A DNA stretch of 8,568 bases from assembly GCA_937890355.1 (NCBI GenBank), contig CALACW010000091.1:1-8568 (forward strand). The letters run 5' to 3'. The notes under the pieces were generated by a model. The model was not told the origin of the DNA. It ran no database searches and saw only the letters and a program-made list of their open reading frames with translations. The stretch comes from CALACW01 sp002431305 (GTDB lineage: Bacteria; Bacillota; Clostridia; Oscillospirales; Acutalibacteraceae). A program made the translations under genes and the position numbers. Shown one piece after another: positions 1-4,747 of the stretch. Positions within the stretch are counted from its first letter, which is position 1, and the number at the start of each line of letters is the position of its first letter.

Positions 1-649
1 TACCACGACGAGACTTATCGGCGCGCTTATCATGTCGCACGGCGATAACAACGGACTTGTACTGCCTCCCAAGGTTGCGCCCACGCAGGTTATCATAATT
101 CCGATAGCATCTCATAAACCGGGCGTTCTTGACAAGGCGGAGGAGTTAAGAGTAAGACTTGCAAAATCATTCAGAGTAAAGTCCGACGTTTCGGATAACT
201 CCGCAGGCTGGAAGTTTGCTGAGTATGAGATGAAGGGCGTACCCGTCAGACTTGAAATCGGTCCTAAGGATATAGAAAAGAATCAGTGCGTTCTCGTCCG
301 CAGAGATACGAGAGAGAAGATTTTTGTTTCTCTTGACAATCTTGAAAGTGAAATCTCCGCGCTCCTTGACGATATCGGAACATCTCTTTACAACAGAGCT
401 AAGGAGAATATGGACAGAAGAACGTACGCATGCACGACCCTCGATGAAATTAAACAGGCGAGAGCAGAGCACGGCGACGGATTTATCAAGGCTATGTGGT
501 GCGGAGACGAAGCGTGCGAGGATTCCGTTAAAGAACAGACGGGAGTAGGTTCGAGATGTATTCCGTTCGAGCAGGAACAGCTTTCCGACGTATGCGTTTG
601 CTGCGGTAAAAAGGCTAAGCACATGGTTTACTGGGCTGTCGCATACTAA
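1..649 (+). CDS. proS: Prolyl-tRNA synthetase, archaeal/eukaryotic-like class, C-terminal part (5' truncated)
   Basis: The left edge of the window cuts this gene; the reading frame is open from base 2, so the ATG at 32 is internal. The enzyme charges tRNA-Pro with proline in the cytoplasm. The visible 215 residues begin in the class II catalytic core (RLIGALIMSHGDNNGLVLPP, motif 3 region), continue through the anticodon-binding domain (starting near QVIIIPI), and finish with the C-terminal domain typical of the type 3 enzymes: Cys residues in WCGDEACE, SRCIPFE and VCVCCGKKA, which in this class form a zinc site, and a terminal WAVAY ending in the usual C-terminal Tyr. Family members are about 475-480 residues, so somewhat under half is present. 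A hairpin terminator follows 22 bases after the stop, so this is the last gene of its transcript. Identification is firm; the subclass follows from the C-terminal domain. Confidence 0.96.
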   Translation, partial: TTTRLIGALIMSHGDNNGLVLPPKVAPTQVIIIPIASHKPGVLDKAEELRVRLAKSFRVKSDVSDNSAGWKFAEYEMKGVPVRLEIGPKDIEKNQCVLVRRDTREKIFVSLDNLESEISALLDDIGTSLYNRAKENMDRRTYACTTLDEIKQARAEHGDGFIKAMWCGDEACEDSVKEQTGVGSRCIPFEQEQLSDVCVCCGKKAKHMVYWAVAY

Positions 650-670
650 TATAAAATCAGTATACAAATC

Positions 671-704
671 AAACTCCGAGTCATTGTGATTCGGAGTTTT
701 CTAT
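671..704 (+). terminator. Intrinsic terminator of proS
   Basis: A perfect 9-bp stem (AAACTCCGA at 671-679 with TCGGAGTTT at 691-699), an 11-base loop, and a short T-rich tail. The A-rich left arm means it could also stop transcription from the opposite strand. Confidence 0.8.
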
Positions 705-784
705 GCCAAAAAATTATATTTTGTAAATATTGTACAATTATGGGTGTAGTTCAAGCCGATTAAATGCAGTTCGTTCCGAAACTA

Positions 785-813
785 TTGACATCTAATTGTA
801 AAATATGTATGAT
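785..813 (+). promoter_or_regulatory. Strong sigma-A-type promoter, no gene downstream
   Basis: TTGACA at 785-790, a 17-base spacer, and TATGAT at 808-813 (one mismatch to the -10 consensus). Predicted transcription start is near 820. The next thing downstream is a terminator at 859-890, not a gene. Confidence 0.65.
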
Positions 814-819
814 ATCTTA

Positions 820-891
820 GTCCGATGAAACTCCGACAACATTTATTAACGCACAATGAAAAAAGTTCTCCCGACCCGGAGAGCTTTTTTC
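820..891 (+). ncRNA. Candidate small RNA of about 70 nt
   Basis: This stretch lies between a near-consensus promoter (785-813) and a strong intrinsic terminator (859-890). Neither ATG inside it (824, 856) has a Shine-Dalgarno sequence, and the frames opened there run through or end beside the terminator, so translation is unlikely. The 5' part (820-858) is A-rich and apparently single-stranded, the 3' half is the terminator hairpin, the general form of a trans-acting small RNA. The word AAACTCCGA at 827-835 repeats the 5' arm of the proS terminator. I do not recognise a known RNA family. The alternative is the leader of a longer transcript reaching the first peptide pair by read-through of the terminator. 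Confidence 0.4.
859..891 (+). terminator. Strong, probably bidirectional terminator
   Basis: A 13-bp stem (859-871 with 878-890, one G-T wobble) around a 6-base loop. The 5' arm starts with six A and the 3' arm ends with six T, so it has a T-tract on either strand. On the + strand it would end the short RNA starting near 820. Confidence 0.8.
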
Positions 892-1152
892 ACTTAATTC
901 AAAGTTTCGCGGTGAAATTTATTTGTGGAAAACGGTGAAAAATAATTAACAAAGCAATTAATTTAGTACATTATTAATCAAAATGATTATTTATTGTTGT
1001 TTAAATGTTTCTAAAATGTTAACACGACTCAAACATTCTGTTGGATAAAGCAAATCGAAGAGTTTTTATTCTTCTGTTCTAGAAAAATATTTTGAATCTT
1101 TACATAATTGTGTTATAAACTTCAAACTTTATTTAACAATCGCTTTACCCTC
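892..1152. other. AT-rich spacer upstream of the first peptide unit
   Basis: About 260 bases with no ORF carrying a ribosome binding site on either strand. A weaker promoter-like pair is visible (TTGAAT at 1092-1097, 16 bases, TATAAA at 1114-1119) that could add transcription toward the peptide genes, but such matches arise by chance in DNA this AT-rich. The length and composition would suit regulator binding; no clear long inverted or direct repeat was found. Confidence 0.4.
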
Positions 1153-1181
1153 TTGATTGGCAGAAAATGTTGTGCTATTAT
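1153..1181 (+). promoter_or_regulatory. Promoter of peptide pair 1
   Basis: TTGATT at 1153-1158, a 17-base spacer, and TATTAT at 1176-1181 preceded by TGC at 1173-1175, an extended -10 (TGn). Predicted start is near 1188, giving a leader of about 50 nt before the type A peptide gene. Confidence 0.65.
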
Positions 1182-1191
1182 ATAGACACAA

Positions 1192-1209
1192 GGAAACAAT
1201 AAGGTTTCC
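1192..1209 (+). promoter_or_regulatory. Hairpin at the predicted 5' end of the pair 1 mRNA
   Basis: GGAAAC at 1192-1197 pairs with GTTTCC at 1204-1209 around a 6-base loop, only a few bases after the predicted transcription start and well before the ribosome binding site. The second unit has a hairpin in the same place (1807-1827). Such 5' hairpins commonly stabilise mRNA; here that is inference. Confidence 0.4.
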
Positions 1210-1237
1210 CCAATAATTTGAAACGAGGTGTATTTAA

Positions 1238-1360
1238 ATGTCAGCAGATACTTTCGGCAAACTCATGGAGTACCTTTCAGTATGGTTCGAGAAGCTTATG
1301 AAGATGTTCGCTCAGATCAAGGCTTGGCTTGAGAAGACTTCTGAGAAGCTTGAGGGCTAA
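1238..1360 (+). CDS. Small amphipathic peptide A1 (40 aa), first gene of pair 1
   Basis: A 40-residue peptide beginning MSADTFGKLM and ending EKTSEKLEG. The ATG is preceded by GAGGTG at 1225-1230 with a 7-base gap, and the unit has its own promoter and 5' hairpin. Hydrophobic residues recur every 3-4 positions (F6, L9, M10, L13, W16, F17, L20, M21, F24, I27, W30, L31), which gives an amphipathic helix; 6 Lys balance 6 acidic residues, so net charge is about zero. It has no Cys, no signal peptide, no double-Gly leader and no LPXTG motif. A diverged copy (A2, starting at 1855) shares 26 of 40 positions, the strongest block being LMKMFAQIK. The type B gene follows after 50 bases on the same transcript. 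Conservation of the reading frame between the copies argues that it is really translated. Function unknown; leaderless bacteriocin or modulin-like surfactant peptide is a hypothesis. Confidence 0.8.
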   Translation: MSADTFGKLMEYLSVWFEKLMKMFAQIKAWLEKTSEKLEG

Positions 1361-1410
1361 TTTTATTAGGTTAGCTTGATTTATATTATTTGGAAAGAGG
1401 TGCCAACATA

Positions 1411-1530
1411 ATGAAATTTGACGTTTTCGCAGAGATTTTTGCTGATATCGCAGCTTTCGTAGCTGATTTCTACGCAAAGATTAAGGAGTTCGCAGCTGGT
1501 TTCGATAAGACCTGGGGCTTCGAGAAGTAA
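1411..1530 (+). CDS. Small amphipathic peptide B1 (39 aa), second gene of pair 1
   Basis: A 39-residue peptide beginning MKFDVFAEIFADIAAF and ending GFDKTWGFEK. Its ribosome binding region (GGAAAGAGGTGCC, 1392-1404) is identical to that of the second-copy gene B2. Aromatic and aliphatic residues at F3, F6, I9, F10, I13, F16, V17, F20, Y21, I24 and F27 form the apolar face of a helix, with Asp and Glu at 4, 8, 12, 19 and 26 mostly on the other face; a Gly at 30 breaks it before an aromatic tail with W35 and F37. Net charge is about -2, unlike typical cationic antimicrobial peptides. No Cys, signal or leader is seen. B1 and B2 are identical at 29 of 39 positions, including the last ten residues. 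A strong terminator lies 19 bases after the stop. I do not recognise the family. Confidence 0.8.
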   Translation: MKFDVFAEIFADIAAFVADFYAKIKEFAAGFDKTWGFEK

Positions 1531-1549
1531 TTTAATTTACTATTCCTAG

Positions 1550-1581
1550 GACGGATCGTTTTTACGGTTCGTCTTTTTTTT
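1550..1581 (+). terminator. Terminator of peptide pair 1
   Basis: A 10-bp stem (1550-1559 with 1564-1573, two G-T wobbles), a TTTT loop, and a run of eight T at 1574-1581. Confidence 0.9.
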
Positions 1582-1769
1582 CATGCCTGTTTTTTTATGA
1601 CCGAGCTATGTATATAATTCATCTTCCGACTTTCAGCAGGTTGAAACTGTGAATAAAAAATTAACGATAATCGACATGTGTGTAATTTAAGGTATACTAA
1701 ACAACGAAAACATGCCGTTTTGTATGTAAAGTTTTTATATTATATAGACAAAATCCCCCTTATTGTAAA
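1582..1769. other. Spacer between the two peptide units
   Basis: About 190 AT-rich bases without a gene. One further promoter-like pair is present (TCGACA at 1671-1676, 16 bases, TATACT at 1693-1698) followed at once by a small dyad (AAAAC at 1707-1711, GTTTT at 1717-1721). It could be a second, upstream start for pair 2. The better promoter is at 1770-1797. Confidence 0.35.
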
Positions 1770-1797
1770 TTGACATAGGAATTATTTATGTTATAAT
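1770..1797 (+). promoter_or_regulatory. Consensus promoter of peptide pair 2
   Basis: Exact TTGACA at 1770-1775, a 16-base spacer, and exact TATAAT at 1792-1797 preceded by TGT (extended -10). This is about as strong as a vegetative promoter can look. Predicted start is near 1804. Confidence 0.85.
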
Positions 1798-1806
1798 TAT
1801 GAACGT

Positions 1807-1827
1807 AAAGGTGATGTGTTCACCTTT
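1807..1827 (+). promoter_or_regulatory. Hairpin at the predicted 5' end of the pair 2 mRNA
   Basis: AAAGGTGA at 1807-1814 pairs perfectly with TCACCTTT at 1820-1827 around a 5-base loop. It starts within a few bases of the predicted transcript end and is followed by only one more T, so it is a poor terminator and a better candidate for an mRNA-protecting element. TCACCTTT in its 3' arm is also partly complementary to the Shine-Dalgarno GGAGGTGA at 1842-1849, which would allow an alternative pairing that hides the ribosome binding site. Confidence 0.5.
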
Positions 1828-1854
1828 TGAGATGAGTATAGGGAGGTGACTTCA

Positions 1855-1983
1855 ATGTCAGTAGATACTTTTGCTGCTCTCATGGCTTACCTTGCAAAAT
1901 GGTTTGAGACTCTTATGAAGATGTTCGCTCAGATCAAGGATTGGTTCGAGAAGGTAACCGGTAAACTTAACGAAGCAGAATAA
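1855..1983 (+). CDS. Small amphipathic peptide A2 (42 aa), first gene of pair 2
   Basis: A 42-residue paralogue of A1, beginning MSVDTFAALMAYLAKW and ending GKLNEAE. It has an ideal Shine-Dalgarno sequence (GGAGGTGA, 1842-1849) five bases before the ATG, so strong translation is expected. Both Trp (W16, W30) and the LMKMFAQIK block are kept, and 28 consecutive bases (1912-1939) are identical to 1295-1322 in A1. Changes lie mainly on the polar positions (K8 to A, E11 to A, V15 to K, K19 to T), and the C-terminus is two residues longer. Net charge is about -1. No signal, leader or Cys. It is followed after 61 bases by B2 on the same transcript. Function is unknown; it probably works with B2, given that the pair was duplicated as a unit. 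Confidence 0.8.
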   Translation: MSVDTFAALMAYLAKWFETLMKMFAQIKDWFEKVTGKLNEAE

Positions 1984-2044
1984 TTTTTGTTTCGTTTAGC
2001 TTTATCAATTTCTTTTAATTTGACGCGGAAAGAGGTGCCGAAAA

Positions 2045-2164
2045 ATGAAATTTGACATTTATGCAGAGATTTTCGCTGATATCATGGGATTCGTTGCTGA
2101 TTTATACGCAAAAGTAATGGATTTCGTAAGCGGATTCGATAAGACTTGGGGATTCGAGAAGTAA
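2045..2164 (+). CDS. Small amphipathic peptide B2 (39 aa), second gene of pair 2
   Basis: A 39-residue paralogue of B1, the same length without gaps. Its ribosome binding region (2027-2039) is base-for-base that of B1. It keeps MKFD, AEIFADI, FVAD, YAK and the entire tail GFDKTWGFEK; substitutions cluster at 5-6, 14-15, 20, 24-26 and 28-29 and are mostly conservative (V to I, F to Y, E to D). Net charge is about -3. No Cys, signal or leader is visible. A strong terminator begins 25 bases after the stop. The untouched tail suggests a fixed contact, for example with a partner peptide, an exporter or a membrane receptor; that is inference. Confidence 0.8.
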   Translation: MKFDIYAEIFADIMGFVADLYAKVMDFVSGFDKTWGFEK

Positions 2165-2189
2165 TCTCTTCCGATTATCTAAAAAACGT

Positions 2190-2220
2190 ACGAGGCTTCA
2201 AACGAAGCCTCGTTTTTTTT
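2190..2220 (+). terminator. Terminator of peptide pair 2
   Basis: A perfect 10-bp stem (ACGAGGCTTC at 2190-2199 with GAAGCCTCGT at 2204-2213), loop AAAC, and eight T at 2213-2220. Six A at 2181-2186 would extend activity to the opposite strand. Confidence 0.92.
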
Positions 2221-2226
2221 GTAATC

Positions 2227-2269
2227 TTAATAACTTAAAAGTACTTGACATGTTAATAACTTTTGAGTA
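2227..2269 (+). promoter_or_regulatory. Repeated operator-like boxes at the toxin-antitoxin promoter
   Basis: TTAATAACTT followed three bases later by AGTA occurs at 2227-2243 and again at 2253-2269, 26 bases apart. The cores ACTTAAAAGT and ACTTTTGAGT are each imperfect inverted repeats, and one is nearly the reverse complement of the other. They bracket the -35 and reach into the -10, the right place for autorepression by the antitoxin (alone or with toxin), as is usual for this family. Confidence 0.5.
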
Positions 2270-2273
2270 TAAT
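2245..2273 (+). promoter_or_regulatory. Consensus promoter of the toxin-antitoxin operon
   Basis: Exact TTGACA at 2245-2250, a 17-base spacer and exact TATAAT at 2268-2273; predicted start near 2280. This excludes any translation start upstream of about 2280. Confidence 0.85.
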
Positions 2274-2298
2274 ATCAATGAAAGGGGGAAAACTGAAT

Positions 2299-2661
2299 TT
2301 GCATAAGGTGTTTTTTTATAAAGACAAAAACGGCAATGAGCCTGTCGCTGAATACATAACGGAATTAGCTCGAAGAAAAGACAAAGACTCTCGAATAAAA
2401 CTTAATAAAATAAGAGATTATATAAAAATTTTGAGTGAATACGGAACACGAGCAGGCGAGCCTTATTTAAAACATATTGACGGTGAAATTTGGGAACTTA
2501 GACCCCTTAGAGACAGGATATTTTTTGTTGCGTGGATAAATGATACTTATATTCTGCTTCATTGTTTTATGAAGCAGACGCAAAAAACCCCCGCGAGGGA
2601 AATAGAAAAAGCAAAACGCGAACTTGCAGATTTAACAGAAAGAGGCGAAAAATATGAATGA
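2299..2661 (+). CDS. higB: HigB/RelE-type toxin (phage Gp49-like, PF05973 family)
   Basis: The toxin half of a type II system; family members are ribosome-associated mRNA endonucleases. About 120 residues. The reading frame is open further upstream, but the consensus promoter (-10 at 2268-2273) places the mRNA start near 2280, so the TTG at 2263 is impossible and the ATG at 2278 would lie at or before the transcript end. GGGGG at 2284-2288 fits a TTG start at 2299, giving HKVFFYKDKNG, where this family normally begins. Hallmarks follow: PVAEYI, the basic IKLNKIRDYIKILSEYG segment, HIDGEIWELRPLRDRIFF and a C-terminal LLHCFMKQTQKTP with the Lys/Thr-rich tail that carries active-site residues. 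The stop overlaps the antitoxin start by 8 bases, so the two are translationally coupled, toxin first as in higBA systems. Family assignment is firm; activity is inferred. Confidence 0.88.
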   Translation: MHKVFFYKDKNGNEPVAEYITELARRKDKDSRIKLNKIRDYIKILSEYGTRAGEPYLKHIDGEIWELRPLRDRIFFVAWINDTYILLHCFMKQTQKTPAREIEKAKRELADLTERGEKYE

Positions 2662-2938
2662 GGCTATCGGCAGAAATGCATTGGATTTTATGGATAATTT
2701 ATTGACGGACGAAGAGACTGCAGAGAGCAATCTCAGAGTTGCGCTTATCGGTGAATTGATTAAAGCGAGGCAGGAAAAGGGGTTAAGCCAAAAGAAACTT
2801 GAAGAATTAAGCGGAGTAAAACAGCCGGTTATCGCACGAATGGAAAAAGGGCTTACAAGCCCTCAAATAGATACTGTTTTAAAAGTTTTAGCCCCTTTGG
2901 GTAAAACTCTTGCTGTCGTTCCTTTGGAGAACAGATAA
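2654..2938 (+). CDS. higA: HigA-type antitoxin, XRE-family helix-turn-helix
   Basis: A 94-residue protein with an N-terminal extension of about 30 residues, then a Cro/C1-type DNA-binding domain at roughly residues 30-85: LIKARQEKGLSQKKLEELSG (first helices), VKQPVIARMEKG (recognition helix, with the Q-P-x-I-A-R-x-E pattern common in HigA), SPQIDTVLKVLAPLGKTL. It should neutralise the toxin encoded just upstream and repress their promoter at the repeated boxes 2227-2269. The ATG lies inside the last codons of the toxin gene with GAGG at 2642-2645 as ribosome binding site. Length fits the family. The N-terminal extension (FMDNLLTDEETAESN) may hold toxin contacts; that is inference. Confidence 0.88.
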   Translation: MNEAIGRNALDFMDNLLTDEETAESNLRVALIGELIKARQEKGLSQKKLEELSGVKQPVIARMEKGLTSPQIDTVLKVLAPLGKTLAVVPLENR

Positions 2939-2957
2939 ACGAATAAACAAAATATAA

Positions 2958-2991
2958 GCAGAGGGCTGTCAATTGTTTGACAGCCCTCTGC
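2958..2991. terminator. Bidirectional terminator between convergent genes
   Basis: A perfect 15-bp stem (2958-2972 with 2977-2991) around a TTGT loop. The + strand tail is TTGTTATGTTTTA; the - strand tail reads TTATATTTTGTTTA. It lies between the antitoxin stop (2938) and the stop of the converging ligase gene (3002), so it can serve both. Confidence 0.85.
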
Positions 2992-3001
2992 TTGTTATGT
3001 T

Positions 3002-4714
3002 TTATGACGCGGCCTGTATATTTTTCTCGCAGTCTTTTGTTTTTATTTTTTCTTTTTCCTTTTGCTCGTCGTAGACGGGTGCATCCGGATTTTCCTGCGT
3101 AAGGCGCATAAAGTCCGTTTTCATCAACGGCGTCTGCGGAAGGGACGAAAGCGTTACAATTTCACGCGGGACGGAGAACTTCGAAAAATTCTTCTCTATC
3201 ATATCGATAATCTGATTCTTGTATTCTTCTTCGTTTCCGTTTTTTGAGAATGAGACGAACATTCTGATTATTTGTTTGGAATCTTTATAACCCTTTACAC
3301 AGCACGCTTCCTTGACGAAATCGAGTTCCTGCGTTTTCTTTTCGATATCGCTCGGGTAGACGTTATAGCCTGAAATAATTATAACTCTCTTTTTACGTCC
3401 GGAGAAGTGGAAGTAACCGTCGTCATCCTTGAATCCGAGGTCGCCGCTCATGACCCATTTCACGCCGTCCGAATCGGTATAAAGTCCCGCGCCGTCGGTT
3501 CCGTCCTCTGTGTAGTAACCGCTCATTATCGTCGGTCCCGAGATTACGATTTCGCCTATAACGCCGTTCGGAACTTCGTTATGCTCCTCGTTCCATATCT
3601 GCATATTGACATTTTCGAGCGGAAGTCCTATGGTGTCCGGTTTATGATTTTCATTAGAATTTGTACAGCATACGGAGCCGACCTCGGTAAGTCCGTAACC
3701 CTGATAGAGTCTGCCTTCGGCGTCGTATTTTTCAAGATATGAATTGAATTCATCGATAAGCGACTGGGGCGCGTCGTCGCCTCCGCAGTAAACAACGCGC
3801 AGATTTTTGAGGTGTTTTGTATCAAAGTGCTTTTCATTCATTATCTTTTTGAACATGACGGGGATTCCGACGAATCCGACGACAGTGTTCTGTCTCATGA
3901 GACGGTTGAACATTTTAGCGTCGAAACGCATTATCGGTATGAGCCTGCCCGCGTTGCACATCGCCATATGTACCGCAACGCTCAGTCCGAAGCAGTGGAA
4001 CAGCGGTAAAACGATAGGTTCAGCTTCGAGTCCGGGACGGTGAATCCTGCCGAGTTTTGAGACGCTGCACACAAGCTCGTTTATCGCCCTGGACGTAAGT
4101 TTTATCGTCTTGCTTTTGCCCGTTGTTCCGCCTCCGTTTAAGTAAACGGCGATGTCGTCGCAGTTACATGAGGGTTTAACGTTCGCTTTTGAAAAACGCT
4201 TGACGGCTTTCGAATACTCGTCGCGTTTCTTTATTTTCGGGAATATCTTTTTGACAGCGCCCTCTGCTAATTTACATCCGAATCCCTTTAAAAGCGACGC
4301 GTATTCGGACGAATGACAGACAAGACACGGCACGTTCATTTCGTTTATAACATCCGCATAGTCTTTAATAAGCAGGTCGAGAACCATTACGCCCTTTGAA
4401 TGAACTTCGGTCATAGTCTCTTTTAATACGTTGGGGGGCAGAAGGGGATGTACAAAGTTTACGATAACGCCTATCTTGTTAAGCGCGTAAAAAGCGCATA
4501 TGCTCTGAACCGTCGTCGGCATGAATACCGTGTAAACGTCGCCGGGCTTTAATCCAAGTTCTATTTTCATATATGCCGCGAGTGCGTCAATGTCGCTGAG
4601 CATTTTTGATTTATAATACTTTTTTCCGAGATGCTGCATGACGTAATACTCTCCGTATTCGTCGGTACAGTCAAGCCAGTATTCGTAACAGCTTTGATTT
4701 TTAACGTCAACCAT
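3002..4714 (-). CDS. AMP-forming acyl-CoA synthetase / ligase (adenylate-forming superfamily)
   Basis: Activates a carboxylic acid with ATP to an acyl-adenylate, usually then to an acyl-CoA. The start is set at 4714 because GGAGG (complement of 4722-4726) stands 7 bases before that ATG; the ATG at 4747 has no ribosome binding site. That gives 570 residues, normal for the family. Motifs in order: phosphate-binding loop GGGTTGKSK at about 194-202, LPLFHCFG near 237-243, CGGDDAP near 310-316, YQGYGLTE ending at 344, SGD with the ribose-binding Asp at 425, GRKKR near 439-443, GYNVYP at 449-454, and TPLMKTDF with the likely catalytic Lys at about 532. The tail after that is unusually Lys/Glu-rich (EQKEKEKIKTKDCEKN). 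The P-loop departs from the common TSGTTGxPKG. No N-terminal signal or membrane segment is obvious. The gene stands alone, so the substrate (medium/long-chain or aromatic acid) cannot be told from context. Confidence 0.9.
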   Translation of the reverse strand: MVDVKNQSCYEYWLDCTDEYGEYYVMQHLGKKYYKSKMLSDIDALAAYMKIELGLKPGDVYTVFMPTTVQSICAFYALNKIGVIVNFVHPLLPPNVLKETMTEVHSKGVMVLDLLIKDYADVINEMNVPCLVCHSSEYASLLKGFGCKLAEGAVKKIFPKIKKRDEYSKAVKRFSKANVKPSCNCDDIAVYLNGGGTTGKSKTIKLTSRAINELVCSVSKLGRIHRPGLEAEPIVLPLFHCFGLSVAVHMAMCNAGRLIPIMRFDAKMFNRLMRQNTVVGFVGIPVMFKKIMNEKHFDTKHLKNLRVVYCGGDDAPQSLIDEFNSYLEKYDAEGRLYQGYGLTEVGSVCCTNSNENHKPDTIGLPLENVNMQIWNEEHNEVPNGVIGEIVISGPTIMSGYYTEDGTDGAGLYTDSDGVKWVMSGDLGFKDDDGYFHFSGRKKRVIIISGYNVYPSDIEKKTQELDFVKEACCVKGYKDSKQIIRMFVSFSKNGNEEEYKNQIIDMIEKNFSKFSVPREIVTLSSLPQTPLMKTDFMRLTQENPDAPVYDEQKEKEKIKTKDCEKNIQAAS

Positions 4715-4747
4715 ATTAAATCCTCCGCGATATGCACAAATTTCCAA

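Larger units (their letters stand above)
1238..2164 (+). repeat. Tandem duplication of a two-gene peptide cassette
   Basis: Unit 1 (1238-1530) and unit 2 (1855-2164) have the same order A then B, the same strand, similar gene lengths (40+39 and 42+39 codons) and gaps (50 and 61 bases), each with its own promoter, 5' hairpin and T8 terminator. Identical DNA stretches remain (1295-1322 with 1912-1939; 1392-1404 with 2027-2039; the first 12 bases of both B genes), whereas the promoters, hairpins and terminators differ in sequence. This is an old duplication in which coding regions and ribosome binding sites were kept under selection. Confidence 0.85.

Noticed and set aside
167..667. Open frame of 166 codons on the - strand over proS
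   Set aside because: Lies antisense to the well-supported proS coding frame, with no ribosome binding site or recognisable domain; a shadow frame.
824..937. Short frame beginning ATGAAACTCCGA inside the candidate small RNA
   Set aside because: No Shine-Dalgarno sequence, and it runs straight through the strong terminator at 859-890.
1277..1477. 66-codon frame on the - strand over the first peptide pair
   Set aside because: Antisense to A1 and B1, whose frames are preserved in the duplicate; this antisense frame has no ribosome binding site or own support.
1807..1827. Leader hairpin of pair 2 read as a terminator or attenuator
   Set aside because: It is followed by only one more T and then mixed sequence, and starts at the transcript's first bases, too early for attenuation.
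2263..2298. N-terminal extension of the toxin from TTG 2263
   Set aside because: It begins upstream of the -10 box, so it would not be on the mRNA made from the consensus promoter.
4715..4747. N-terminal extension of the acyl-CoA ligase to 4747
   Set aside because: GGAGG at the correct spacing supports 4714; the extension encodes unrelated residues and covers that ribosome binding site.
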